DNA of 64,000 bases. Source: Cristatella mucedo. Lineage: Eukaryota; Bryozoa; Phylactolaemata; Cristatellidae. The position numbers and the translations under genes are program-made. The stretch is from contig WPIO01000034.1 of assembly GCA_009760855.2 (NCBI GenBank), positions 396,001 through 460,000 of the forward strand, written 5' to 3'. The notes under the pieces were generated by a model, which saw nothing but the letters and a program-made list of their open reading frames with translations, searched no databases and was not told the DNA's origin. Below are positions 11,326-23,373 of this stretch, in pieces (within the stretch, counting starts at the first letter, position 1; every line of letters begins with the position of its first letter).

Positions 11326-11750
11326 TCCTGCGCGAGCTGTCGTGCGCGGCTGCCCGCCCAGCTGATTCAAAACTAAACGAGTTAAAATGGCCAAATGACC
11401 GGCGCGTGCGGAATGATAAAATGACATCGCGTACGTAATAATGGCAAGGCCAATGCGGCTCTAATTCCAATCCAAGATGCCCGCAACTGTGCGACGCATA
11501 TTTGATATATTTTGCCAAGTCACGCGTGTATCGTTCGTTTGCTGATTCCGGCGAAACGGCTACGCTATACAGCATAAGACTAATACAGCTTGCTGTGGTC
11601 CCGATCTAACATCAGCGGTACCGTGTGTGCATCACTGTGCGCTGCGGCTGACAAATCCGCTATATTATTACGATGCCGGCAATCCATTAAAGTTATCTCA
11701 TTGCAAGACTATACGCGCGATATCAGCTGACCCGCGGAGAATTGCTATAC

Positions 11751-12660
11751 AGTCAGCCCCGACTAACGACCACTTGACTTAAAAAAATTTTCGGAAATAC
11801 GAACTCGGCCACGGCCAAGCTAAGAAATTGAAAATCAAAATTTATCCAAGAAATGTTTCAAAATCCGCTCTCGGTCAGTAGATTTGACGCCGAGCTGGTT
11901 TGGTCCAGCGGTTAAGGTGCTCTCCCCGACCAAGGTCTAGCTGAGGTCGTGAGTTCGAGCCCCGAGGCTTGTGCAAAGCACCTGAATATAGACTATCTTG
12001 ATTATCTCTTGGGGTGCTATCCACATGAATTGTATTATTTTTATATTACAACGACGCGAACCGTAGGGAGAAAATGATGTCTGACAGCCATGCCTGGTGG
12101 GTACTGACGACTCAATCTTGCTTGCGTGACCTGCTAAGAGTAAGACGTGTTCAGAGTGATCTCGTGCGTTCTCGTGTTTGTATTGTGATTTTACATTTCA
12201 CTATTTCATAATTTTCTTTACTAATATTTGCTTCTTTATTAGATATTGCACTTATTTTGAGATGGCTGAAAAATGCAATAGTAGCATCTCTCCTAATGGC
12301 TGAGAAAAGGTGCTGAGGACAGCAATTTCTCTTGAGGAGAAAACGAGTGCCACGTGGAAAAGAGAATCTGTTAAAAAATAATAAAAAATTACTGCAACTT
12401 TAAAAGATACCTTAAAGTTGAAAGGAAAGTGTTAAGGATTCTCTTGCCTGTCATCGCGAAATCTTTCACGAAAGTAAACAACAAGAAAAACAGTCAAAGC
12501 TCGATTCTTATTTCATCAAAATAGAAATGAGTGAACCCCAACCATCCACTAGCAAAGCATCTGATTCACCTTAGCCATCTATCAGTTACGATGATTTAGA
12601 GGAAGAGGGAGTTGGTAATCCTCCATCAATATTTTCAACTACTCCTCATTCTCCCCTTCC
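11751..12660 (+). mobile_element. Possible Tigger/pogo-type DNA transposon relic, interrupted by SINE A
   Basis: Begins after a TA with CAGTCAGCCCCGACTAACGA, like a Tigger/pogo terminal repeat. Downstream, frame-broken pieces resemble a CENP-B-type N-terminus (MAEKCNSSISPN, then RTAISLEEKTSA at about 12327-12365) and an acidic Ser/Pro-rich C-terminus (QSKLDSYF, then PSTSKASDSP). The DDE core is absent. I did not find a matching 3' inverted repeat, so the element is deleted or truncated. Confidence 0.4.
11893..12043 (+). mobile_element. SINE A, complete copy
   Basis: A box TGGTCCAGCGG at 11901-11911 (exact fit to TRGYNNARNNG), B box GAGTTCGAGCC at 11951-11961, hairpin tail at about 11976-12020 with some decay, ending in GAATTGTATTATT. 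Inserted in the Tigger-like relic, so it is younger than that element. Confidence 0.85.
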
Positions 12661-13180
12661 ACCCTATCGTACTCAATGTACATTACTACAACTACCAGCT
12701 TATGTGTGCCCAAAAATACTCCAAATTATTCCATGTCAATACAATCTTATCTACATGCTCTTATTTATTTTTTGTTGTGTATTTGTAAAAATTTAATTCG
12801 TTTAGATCTCTATGTCTTTGTCAGAAAGTATCGTAGTAGAACGTATCGTATACTATTCTTGACTTCAGAAAATTTATCTATGGCTGCATCTTAATTATAG
12901 AAGCTGGCGCAAGCTTTGGTCAATGACTGCCGGGCCAACATAGGTGTTTGCCATTGCGGTTTTGTGATGAATATATAGAGCCCGAAATTCACGAATCCAG
13001 TCGGACTTGTTATTGAAGTTAGGGAAATGTCAGTTGCTATTGTGCTCACAGCTGTCACGTGAATTTGGAGGCCCCTAGTTAGTTTCGGTTTTGTGCCCCT
13101 GCATTCAAGGTTGATGTTTGTTTTGCGTTCATATTCACTTTCCGGCTCACGAAAACTTCTATTAATTTAGCGTAATCAAG
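12661..13180. other. AT-rich intergenic DNA
   Basis: No family recognised. It may include the decayed 3' part of the Tigger-like relic. Confidence 0.3.
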
Positions 13181-13310
13181 CTAAAAATTTAATTCATGCT
13201 TGATGGATGTAATTGGTAATTCACAAAGCCTCTCCTGCTCTATAGTTAAACGTAAATAGGATTTGATTAGCTTCAACTTAGAGAACCAGCGTTCTTCGAT
13301 GGTATTGTAT
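13181..13310 (-). pseudogene. hAT transposase C-terminal dimerisation domain fragment (ZMYM1-like)
   Basis: The minus strand encodes ERWFSKLKLIKSYLR followed by TIEQERLCELPITSI, close to the hAT dimerisation signature (ERSFSxLKxIKxYLRxTMxxxRLxxLAxxSI). The frame ends shortly after. The upstream part of the same frame does not look like transposase, so the gene is broken. Probably one element with the pieces at 14610-14810 and 15116-15319, which are collinear on the same strand. Confidence 0.7.
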
Positions 13311-13439
13311 TTCCGACAGGCATTGCAAGGATGATTCGTAATGTGGCCATCCCATTCGGGAAAACCTCTCCGAGGCCGGATTTCGGTATCATAATCCAGC
13401 ACACGCACTGACGCTCATGCACTCGCTGAGAGTGAGTGA

Positions 13440-14150
13440 GAAAGGGTCCGTCCGAAGCTCGTCTGTCAGCTCCGCCATCCCGGTGTCATCTACAACGACA
13501 CCGCGTCGCCTTCAGCACACGCTACTAGCGCAGTGGACACAACTACAGAAGGTCCCAGAAGCTTCTGATTTTCTCAGTAGCTGTACTTTCTTCTGAGTTT
13601 CATCGAGGGAATGCTGTTAAAGAACGCCAATATCTCACCGCGCATGCTCTATATGGAAAACAGTTCACCAACGGAGGCAACGAGCGACGTCAATTTCGCG
13701 AAAGAAGACCTGCTTCTTCAACTTGTGCAATGCATCGACGAGAGGGTCGTCTCAATCTTCACATACAATCTAGCGCGGCATCCGTCGACACTCTTCAGCT
13801 AGAATTTTGGTTGGCATATCCAAGGTGCCGGCACAAGTTTGTTTTGGAGTTGAATGCTGGAGAGAAGAGAAAGTCGCCTCTGCTTTCGCTGCGTAGCAGC
13901 CAGGCCCTGCTTGATAAGCTCCTGGGCAAGTGCGTCAATTCGCAGGTGTTATTTTTGGAATATCTCGCGGACCTTATCGATGTCAACTGGCAGATCGTTC
14001 AATTTGATCAAGCACAGCAGGAAGCGTACACAATCGATTTCGTCTCGCCACGCGTTCATCTCAGAGTACGCTTTGGGAATCTTCGTCTGGGACGTATCGC
14101 GAACGCTTAAAAGCGCTCTACGGATGACCCTGGTTTGGAATCGACGCTCT
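13440..14150. other. Segment lying between the hAT transposase pieces
   Basis: Open frames exist on both strands (plus 13730-14110, minus 13949-14155) but none matches a family I recognise. It may be a diverged middle part of the hAT element or a later insertion. Confidence 0.25.
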
Positions 14151-14159
14151 TTCACATCT

Positions 14160-14275
14160 CATTCAATTACTTTATTTTATTATATTTTATCATTATTTTT
14201 ATTTTTATCCTTCAAATTTATTATTTTTAAAATTATTTAAAATTTATTATTTTTAAGATTTAAATTATTTTGATT
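14160..14275. repeat. AT-rich low-complexity tract
   Basis: Composed almost only of A and T, with repeated TTATTTTTAA-type blocks. Confidence 0.8.
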
Positions 14276-14609
14276 TCTCAGAGAATATCTTATGGATATT
14301 TCACAATAACACAGCAGAACTCTTTCAAAGCGTTCCATCTAGAAATTGATTCCGCAAAAAAGAGACTAAACAAAGTAGGATATGACAGTTTCATAAGAGC
14401 CTGCTGCATCGTAAACAGTAAGGCTGAGACTGTGACAGGTGCAAGGCAAATATAATCCTCACAGGCTCATAATTAGAACTCGTGCTTGAGCGCTGGGGTG
14501 TTGCACTTCGTGTTTCTGTCGTTATCATAAGATTGGCCTCTGCAATCCACCAGATTCAATCCCAATCGGGCGAGCTTCTTCTAAGAGTGACTTAAATAAG
14601 TCGGTCGCC

Positions 14610-14810
14610 ACTCGTGTCATCCACTTTTAGAAAATCCTCACAACCCTCTTTATTCGCGGCCTTTCCTTTTGAAGTTCCGCGAAAAGAAGAATCATGGCCA
14701 CTTGCTCGTGGTGGCTGGCGTCTGGCGTATAACCAACTATAATACCGCATTATTTTGCATGATTGGCACGAGTTGTGATCTCTTCCAAATGGCGATCTAT
14801 TATGAGACAC
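14610..14810 (-). pseudogene. Possible hAT transposase middle fragment
   Basis: The minus strand encodes GHDSSFRGTSKGKAANKEGC and then EDFLKV, reminiscent of the block GHDxSxxSxNxGNFLELL that follows the zinc finger in ZMYM1-type hAT transposases. The match is partial. Position and orientation agree with the other two fragments. Confidence 0.4.
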
Positions 14811-15115
14811 TTCAATAAATTCGGGCTTTCAGGCTTCAGATGGAGAGCCAGTATTTCACATCCTAAATGTACGTCAGCATTCGGCTAATCAAACTTAAAT
14901 CAAACTTTGCAAGTTATTAAACTTCGCCAAAAATAATTTCGCTTTTATGAAGGCTGAGCCTATCGGAATTACCACTAAAGGCAATATTCCTCAGTGCTAA
15001 AATTAGTAAGATTGCTGTGATGTGTTACAGGACGTCGCTGCAGCTGAGCCCCCTCTTTTCTTTCGCTAAAGCTAGTGACTGTTTTTCAAGAGCTGAGCTT
15101 ATTTTAAGAAGTAAT

Positions 15116-15319
15116 TTAAGCTCTTTTAAGTCCACCAGTTGATGTCTTTGGTCCCGCATGCTTCTCATGCTCATCCGAGGTCTCCTTACTCAAATATTTC
15201 CATCTGCTAAAGCCTTTAGGCAATATTTTCATTTTTTGCTTAACGAAACACTTACAGCTAAAATAGCGCACGGCGTCCTGACATATGGAACAAACAAGCC
15301 GCGCTTGGAGTTTCACCAT
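15116..15319 (-). pseudogene. hAT transposase N-terminal TTF-type zinc-finger fragment
   Basis: The minus-strand frame contains CSICQDAVRYFSCKCF, then KGFSRWKYLSKETSDEHEKH. This resembles the TTF zinc finger of ZMYM1-like hAT transposases, where a Cys pair is followed by GFxxWKxLxxxxxxHExSxxH. Broken on both sides. Confidence 0.5.
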
Positions 15320-17385
15320 TTGACAGCGTCTTAGGATGATAATCCGAATTGAACGTGAGGTTTTTTTTTGATTTGTAATCTTTTAATTGAAAAGCGCCAA
15401 GTTTCACAATATCACTACTTTAAACATTGGATACACTTTCTGGTCAAGATGCATGGTCACAACGGGAAGTAGTTACTTCTAGTTCCACTGCGTGGCCCCT
15501 TTTGGGAATATTAGCGGATAAAATATCGAGCATGCTAACCGCAATCGCCACATGAGCCCTGAACTTTCACTTCAATTTTGAAAAATGTAGTGACATGTTG
15601 TGAATTTGCTTCTAATCCACTCACTCCATATTGCGCGTTGTTTCCATCGTGGTTTTAATCAGTCTTTTAGCGGCTTGTGGTGCACTGGATCCGATTCCGA
15701 CGGAAGCGGAAGTGAATGGTAGCACACGAGGATCCATAGCTCCATAGCCGCGCGTTTGCTCTCGTATGCTAGTTTGTCTCGATTTTTGCACCTTTTTGCA
15801 GCGTATTCATATTTCAGATACTCAATCTAACAACAAAGAAGAATGCATTAATTTACTGAATTCCTCTAAAAATATTTTCAGTTTTAGAAGAGTGATACAA
15901 TAGTAAGATATTTAGCTATTAAATACAATTTAGAAGAAATTGTATGCATTTTTTCAACTTCACAACTTAAAACATCTTGAATATCGGTGGCTTACAAGTG
16001 ACCTCAGCGATTTCAGAGTTTCTCGCTGGCACCGGCCGTCGCGCTTTGCCGTTTTTCGGGTTACCTGCATGCATCGGAGCCGCTTCCAGGGCTCGCTAGT
16101 CGCGCTTTGAAGCGCTAGTTTCAACAGTACTTGCGGTCGCGCAATCGCGTGGTCTAGCACCCGCTAAGCGCGTCGTATTTTTTTCTGCGGACGACTAGTT
16201 GTGGAGCCAATGCTCACTCCCGTAACGCTAGCCAATTATCCCGTGCGGATTCCAGGCCGACTGGACTTCCGGGAGATGCTGCTTTGGGATCGCTTAGAAC
16301 ATTCTCTGGGCTGGAAGGCCATCGGGGTTGATAAAAAATGGAGAATAAATAATTTAACAATGAACAAGCCATTGTCCTGGTCGCATGCAAGCATGCATGC
16401 TGGGTCGACCGACAACGCCCGAGCCGGTTTCCGGAGGTCGTGCTGCTCACGTGACTTTCCGCTGAGAGCCATGGATGATAAGATTGCCTTGGAGGTGCTG
16501 AGCGGTAGTAACGGCGTTCATTTTCCGGTACGTAATGCGCACATTCTATATTTAAATGAACGCATTTTTGGGTAGAGTTTTATGGTTGTGTTGTTATACT
16601 CCACACCGGTCCTTAAGGCGTCGGCGTTCAAGCTCGTTTGGCGCCTCCTGCCTTGTGCGGCTGAGCCGGCCGTCCTACGAAGCGCCCGTGGGAAAACCTC
16701 CTGCCGGCCTGCTGCCAGCTACATTTTGTTTTCAATTTGCTGTCGTGAGCGCATAAAAATTGCATTCGTATGCCCTTCTAATAATGTGCCATCCTAAATG
16801 GCGCGCTCTTAGTCGCAATTGAATCCTTAATCGACCGCGTTCCGACCGTGAAACGAGCATATATCTATCCGCAGCGAGAGAGACCGCAAGTACAATGTGG
16901 GCCTTATGGATTGATGCTGTCTATACCGTGCGGCGTTGACAAAGTTTCGCGAGCTGCTTCGAGGAAGTAAGCTTTACTCGTGGGACGCTGAGCTGCTTAA
17001 AAAAGAGATATTGTAGCTCCACTCAGACGAGATGCTCCGCCTTAGATCTCGATCGTAACATAATTATTGCTGTAGCTCCTCGACCGTTGGTGCAGCGACT
17101 GCCGAGTATGACGTAAAAGAGGCAAGCAGTCGGCGGTTTCTCCAATTCGAGCCGTATACCAAGAACTGTCGAATAAGCTGCAATTTAAAAGATTCGGTAC
17201 GAGACGTTATCAGATAAGATTTATTTGATTTGACTAAGGAAAGCTTTGTTCAGCTAATCAAAGACCGCCAGTCCTGCCGTTGATTTAATTGGCCTAAGCC
17301 TTGAGCTCCTTGCCAACAACCATGCCATTCAAACCAGTAGGCGACACGAAGACTCAGAAAACCGTAGATAGTCGATATTTAGACG
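15320..17385. other. Two kilobases without a recognised gene
   Basis: Low-confidence open frames occur (for example plus 16201-16575, 124 codons) but have no domain, compositional or context support. No LINE or SINE copy seen. Confidence 0.3.
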
Positions 17386-17387
17386 GG

Positions 17388-17575
17388 TTAATAATAATAC
17401 ATTTGATATAGTGCCCCCTGAAAACCCAACAACTTCTTTCTAGGCGCTTTACATTTGCTGCAAGGAAGCGATCGAATGATGAGTGGTATCGTGCTCAATA
17501 GACAACCAGAAAAACATGGTTAGTGGCAGCATGCACAGTGGCAGCATGCACAGTGGCAGCGTGCAAAAAGGCTCA
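17388..17575 (-). mobile_element. L2 LINE 3' tail
   Basis: (ATA)n and hairpin at about 17409-17450, then the 3' untranslated region, in which a 15-bp unit GTGGCAGCATGCACA is tandemly repeated about three times (17518-17560). Probably the 3' end of the element that resumes at 17765. Confidence 0.8.
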
Positions 17576-17764
17576 GTCAGCTGCCAACCTTGTTGCAAAA
17601 AACTGCTATTCCATTTACCCAGTATAAAGCCTTTGTAAAGATTTAACCCCGAGGACTATTTCAAACTGAATTCTCCACCGAGTGAAGCACTAGAACGAGA
17701 AGAGTGCCATACGAACGAACGGTGAAAATCAATCAACCGGGCAGAGCGAGATTGCTGTAAGCTT

Positions 17765-18870
17765 CAGCTATGATTTTTGTCCATTCACATCAATACTCTA
17801 GAGTCTGCCACTGAGATAGGACCTGAACCATTGCAATGCAGTGCCAGTGATGCCCAGATGAGATGAGAGGCACTCAAGAAGGACTTAGGGATCAATAGTA
17901 TCAAAGGCTGCCGAAAGATTAGCAAAACATGCAGAGATACTCTTCCTATTGATAAGAATGGTAGAAAGGAAAATGGTCGGTAGTTGCTTAAGTTCTTTTG
18001 GCCTAGTGTTGCTTCCTTGATTAGTGGCCTGACTACAGCCTTTTTGAAAGGTGCTAGGACATTACCTGGAACTAATGACATACTTATGATGTTAGTTATG
18101 CATGGTAGCAGCTGATCAATGCATCGTAGAAGCAGGACAGTGGGAATATGGTCCAGAGGACTAGTTGTCTCCTTTGATTGGGACACGAAATTCAAGACGG
18201 AGGCACTAGTGACCTTGAATGTAGACATTGAGGTGGTGCATGGAATTAGGGGCATGATTGCTGGGAGGGGATGCTGCTATCTTAGTGATGGACTTCCTGA
18301 TCTTGTCTATCTTGTTGAGAAAGAAGCTAGAGAAGCGATCAGCTAGATCATCACGGGTCACTAGGTAAGAAGCTAACCTTGCAACGGTTAAGGAGATGGT
18401 TGGTTGTCATCGGCATTTCGGATTTTGCACCTGTGATTCAACAATGTTTTTTTTATAGATGCTAGACTTGGCCATTGCTAAGATCGATTGGTACGATCCA
18501 TACTAGTCCTCGTATGTCAGTCCGGATGCTTTTTCAAGCTTTCACTTTGTAGACCTAGCTAGTTTAATGTCCGTGGTAAACCATAGGTCGACTGGGCGAG
18601 GGCGGCCAGTGCGCTTAGTCAGAGGTGCAAACTCGTCGAGCGTGTCAGCTAGTGTCGTGTCGTCACAATCTCCCAATGATGACAGGTCTGAAGGAGGACT
18701 GAGCAGCTGAGGCGAAGCAGGTATTCCTGCACGGACAGCACCGATGTCAAGGGTCTTGAGGTTTTGCCATTCATAGTACACTGTTAAAAGTAGCATAAAG
18801 TTCGGCCGCAACTGCCTCATTTATACAGGGGCAGAAGAGCTTTAGCGGCCGGCCACCACCCTATCTTTTA
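17765..18870 (-). mobile_element. L2 LINE internal region, degenerate
   Basis: Minus-strand frames encode the stretch just before and inside the reverse transcriptase: SQSKETTSPLDHIPTVLLLR, then NLSNYRPFSFLPFLS, then an in-frame deletion joining to the SLL..LL region. A second frame (18542-18820) covers DTTLADTLDEFAPLTKRTGR. Stops and deletions throughout; not functional. Confidence 0.85.
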
Positions 18871-18892
18871 GTGAGGAATACATGATTGCCTC

Positions 18893-18955
18893 CTAGAGAG
18901 CTCGAACCCACGACCTGGATCTCGAAGTGGGAGCAACTTACCATGGGGTAGCCAC
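18893..18955 (-). mobile_element. Partial tRNA-type SINE head
   Basis: On the minus strand the B-box region reads GTCGTGGGTTCGAGCTC, as in SINE A, preceded by a decayed A-box area (CCCCATGGTAAG). No hairpin tail attached. Confidence 0.45.
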
Positions 18956-18959
18956 TTGT

Positions 18960-20275
18960 AGTTAATGTCCTCATGTTTCATTCTGGTTACACCTGATGAG
19001 CATATGCGGGCATCCAACAAGAAGGGGCTGCTTGTTAGTTATTTAACGAAGTTGACTGTGCTTCTCAGCAATATTCTGCACTGTCCTATGCAGTCTTGTT
19101 GATGTTAGACTTGTCGCTAGTGCCTGTGTCCAGGCAGGCCGATTAGGTTCTGCTTTAAATGTGCTTAGTGCTATTGGCCTTCAGAAACCATGTTGTGCTA
19201 GTGCTTATCTCCCGTTTCAACCGCCTGGCTTGGTACCAGCAATGTAGCAATGTAGCCGTGCTTTATTGCAGCTGATATTTTGCTTGTTATTGGTGAACAA
19301 TCGTAGTGAAACTGCCACCAGTCTCGCTGGGTTGGGATGCGAATTTTCGTCATTGTTTGCAAGCATTTCGATTTGTGTGTGCCATTCTCTGACTGGCCGG
19401 ATAGCTGAGTATGCTAGGCACAATTAGAATTAGTAGCTAAGCTCTGTACCTGGCATAGGCTGTGACACTAGCAGGTTCCTCTTCAAGTGTGTGTGTGTGT
19501 GTGTGCCCATGTGTGTTTGTGTGATCTGTGGTTGCCATGGTAATGAATGGTTTATTTCACAGAAGGGCTATCGGCACCAAATTCTTCTGTCAATGCAGAA
19601 GATCTCGACTACTCTCAGTCGTGCTGCACTGGCTGTTATCGGCTTGTTCCTTCCCCCTTTCTTCATAGCTCATCCCGCCTTTTAGCTCTTTCCTTCCTGG
19701 CTCCTCTCTTTCCTCCCTACATTTCTGCCGTAGCTCCCTTTCCTTGGTTCCTTCCTTCCTTCACCATTTCCCGACTAGCTTCATTTTCCCCGAGCTCCTA
19801 TTCCACTAGCTCTAGCCAGCTTTAGCAAGATGATCGCTGCTTTCCTTCGAAACCTCTTCTATCGACTTTGACACGGTAGCTCCTGTATGATTAGGTGAGG
19901 AGAATGAGGCCTGCCTGCTGATAGTGCTCGTCTGCAGATATCGAGGTTTAGGACTGACACCTTTGGCCAAATAGACAGCTACTGAGAAGACGTGAAGGCA
20001 GAAACTCGATATCGTGCAATATGACAACTGCTTTATTGGCAAAGTGTTAGTTACACAACTCACTCTACCACCGGTATGGCTTAACCTCGGCAAGCGATCG
20101 TAAAGGAAGGCACTCCTTCCGCCTCCTGCTTTGCCGGCTGTGCTAGCTGAACTCATGGTCCTACCGTTGGGCGAAAACTGCATTAGCCTTGCTGCATTTG
20201 CTCGACGTACTGCTACCCGTGTTGCTTGTATCCTACTCAGCCGGAACTCACCCATATGTAAGTGGCACATACATG
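18960..20275. other. Intergenic DNA with a (GT)n microsatellite
   Basis: A GT run of about ten units lies at 19488-19506, and a CT-rich tract at about 19650-19800. No gene or repeat family otherwise recognised. Confidence 0.35.
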
Positions 20276-20279
20276 CTGC

Positions 20280-22190
20280 TCAGTAATAATAAAATATTTG
20301 TTTAGTGCCCCTCAGAGCACCTAATCTCTTTCTAGGCACTTATCATATGTTGTAAAGAAACCGTATCAATATGATCAGTGATTACATGCATGTCAACATG
20401 GACAGTACACGAGGAACCAGCAATGCTGTTAGGAGTAGGTGCGTTTTTAGCTTCTTTTAGATCTAATTGTAGTCAGGGAATGTCGTGCTGCCAGATGAAA
20501 GTGAGATCCCGGCTTTGGGAAACTTATCAACTGAAGGCAAGGGAAAGATTTTTAGGTGGTTAGAGGCACAGCTAGTATAAATGATTTGAGTCTGATGAGT
20601 GGGCGGTACAATGCCCAGCCTGATTTGGGAGTCGCTTGGATAGGTAGACTGGAGCAAGAGAAAGAAGGGAACTACTAGTGAATGACGAATCCTTGAAGTC
20701 AATGCAATGCTTGATTGGGAGTCAGTGTAGCTCGGCAAGAGGTGGCAAGAGGTAATATGGTGACTACACTTCTCATGACCGACAAGTTGTAGAGTCTTGC
20801 CCCAACTGTAAGTACCTAATTACGTAGGCCGGAAGTCCTGCGAGTAGTGAGCTACTGAAGTCTAGATTAAGATGTAACAAATGCATGGTCCTACTTGGAT
20901 GTAGTTTCCCTGTCAAAGTAGACCCAAATTCTTGCTATCTTACTTGGCTAGCTGAAAGTAGGCAGACTTAATTGTGGGGTTGGTGTGGTCGTCTATCATG
21001 AGGAGTTCTATATTAAGGCACAACCCAACTAAGCCCCTGCAAGTTTGCTTGGGCCTGCCGTGGCTTGAATAAGGATTTTCGGAGGCAAATCTTTGGCCGT
21101 AATGGGCAAATTTGCGTTGGGAGTACTGCCTGTGCGGTTATGTTTAAATTGAAGCGATTTCTGGACAATGCATTCGCTTCGCTGGCCGACCGACTACGGG
21201 TGGTTCATTGTTCAATCGCAACAGCACGTGACCCTCAAATCCAGTGTTACGGCATCGGTGTTCACGGCTGCAACTGAGGCCGTGAGGCAGGCACCCTCCT
21301 CCATACCTTGGCAAACAATTTTGGGGTGGCTATCTGAAGCCAAACCCTAGGCAATTTTTTTAAGGCCAACTCAAATGTAGTCCCTCCTGCTGGGCCTTAA
21401 TATAGGACTCCTTACGGTAGTGAACAGTCACCTTGGAACTGTACAGGAACTGCACACATTGATTTTGTGCAGATGCTAAGGAGATATGCTGACAGCTGAT
21501 TTTGAACGTTAGCCTTTCCAATTTTTGACTCACTTTCGATTTGCCCATAGCTATAAAGTTTTTATAACATCATCCAATTTGAGAAAGCTTCTGTCCACGT
21601 GCTGATGTCTGCAATACATGCAGTAAGGGAGTCGAGAGAGTTTGACATGCTGAAAGCTGGGAGGGATCAAAGCAGAGGTACTGCTGAGTATCTTTGGCAT
21701 AGAAGTGAAAGCCTAGATTGTGCTTGGCGAATACTTCGGCAAGAGGGAGAGCATACATTGTAAAGGGAAGTCGACCAAGCAAAGAGTCATGGGTTGCCTG
21801 TACTTAAGAGGATCCTCGGATGATTGTTGGCCAGCGACACCAATCCTCATTCAATTCTTGTTGGCATTCAAGGAGAACAGTGGGATTAGGGCCCAGAGGG
21901 CGAGCAGTATTCTTTGACTTCGAGATGGACGTTTAAGACAAGATAACTAGTGGCAAGCTTGAATGTGGACCTTGAGACTTTCTGACAAAAAAGCTGGAGA
22001 AGAGATCAGCTTGATTGCCACAAGGATCATTAGGTAAGGAGCTAACGTGGGAGAGGTTAAGGCGATGATTGATCGTAGATACCAGCATTTTTGGACTGCA
22101 TCTGTAATTCAACAATATTGATATAGAAACTAGACTTCGCCTTTGGTAGTAGGATATATTAGTATGGTGTACAGTAGTCCTCAGTAGTAT
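20280..22190 (-). mobile_element. L2 LINE, long but decayed copy
   Basis: 3' hairpin at about 20303-20345 with (ATA) tail, then the C-terminal region (SLVVPFFLLLQSTYPS frame at 20463-20738). The polymerase region includes NLGFHFYAKDTQQYLCFDPS (21570-21782), where the catalytic YADD reads YAKD. The segment MLVSTINHRLNLSHVSSLPN follows at about 22050-22100. A catalytic Asp is therefore lost. Several insertions and deletions interrupt it. Confidence 0.85.
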
Positions 22191-22641
22191 GCCGAATGTT
22201 CGATCTCTCGCAGGGTAGCCTCTGGCTCAAGCTACTTAAGCTGCACTCCGAAACTTATGCAGTTCTTATTCTCTCGAAGCCTACTATTGGCTGCCAGCCA
22301 TTCTTTGGTTCGTCTGTCTCATTAGTTAGTTTGAAACCGTTGGCTGATGGCATTCTTTTGCATGCCGTACCAACCCGGCATCTCGGTTAATGTAGCATAT
22401 TAGCCGGCTATTTGCCAGTTCATTTCTTCTAACAGTATGGTCGCTTGTAGGTTTGGGTTATTTTAGGAGTTAATTAGGTCGATCAACTCCATTGCTCCCT
22501 ACGACTTAACTAATGGGTCCAAGTGGATCTATATGGCTAGATTTGCACCCCCTCTGTTGCCGAAGATGCTTTAATGAAAACGAGCCAAAGCAAAATGCCA
22601 GCGATCATGACTATCGGTGAGAGCTGCTTCTTTGCAGACTA

Positions 22642-22656
22642 GGGGGGGGGGGGGCT
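22642..22656 (+). repeat. Poly-G run
   Basis: About 14 consecutive G. A similar G run sits near 23006-23015. Confidence 0.8.
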
Positions 22657-22889
22657 AGATTATGGAGGCTTACTCTCTCTGGACTCTCTAGCATTGAACT
22701 AGGCGATCGCCTAAAAAGTGAAACATAAATTGATAAGCAGTTTTATTATTTTACTTATAGTGCTCATTGGCTTTGGTCAGCTCGACGAAAAGGTCCCTAT
22801 CTCGAGGGCACGTCTGTGATAAAATAAAGGCTTACCATCGCCTGAGCTAAATCCTGGATACAGCCTACCTACCATTCGAACTATTCTTC

Positions 22890-23165
22890 CCCTAATAGTG
22901 GCAGAATGAGCTGGTGCAAAGCCGATGTTCAGTTGTTCTCGCTGTTCGAGGGACTAAAATGGGATTCGAAAGTCTGCTTCGAGTGGACTGCAAACTGTTT
23001 GAAATCGGGGGGGGGGGAGGAGCATGACACGTGACAATTTCGACTCCTACAAATTTGGATTTATCTAGGGGGTATGGAAGAAAGAGAAGACTGTCGTGGA
23101 TGCTTCGGTTGTGGTTAATTAATTTCAGCCATGTCTCAGTCAAACCAAACAGGTCAAGGGTTTCG
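22890..23165 (-). mobile_element. L2 LINE endonuclease fragment
   Basis: The minus strand begins TETWLKLINH, matching the TETWLKSIN of the better L2 copy at 35.5-38.6 kb, and continues collinearly with its endonuclease coding sequence. Probably the 5' part of the copy that starts at 20280. Confidence 0.75.
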
Positions 23166-23330
23166 TCAGGAATCGTGCCCTGGAAGGTATACTGTGACTA
23201 TCTGCTGTGCCTGCTACTTTATGGCTGCAACACTGGTTCTGGCTTTTCCTGTTGACCTATAGCTGACATTATCAGTCATTACCTCTTCGAACATTACCTG
23301 TGTACAGACAGGTGAAACGAATACACTTGT

Positions 23331-23334
<4 letters not shown>

Positions 23335-23369
<35 letters not shown>
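23335..23369 (+). repeat. (CT)n microsatellite
   Basis: About 17 CT units. Confidence 0.95.

Positions 23370-23373
<4 letters not shown>

Noticed and set aside
16201-16575. 124-codon frame
   Set aside because: No recognisable domain; two opposite-strand frames overlap it.
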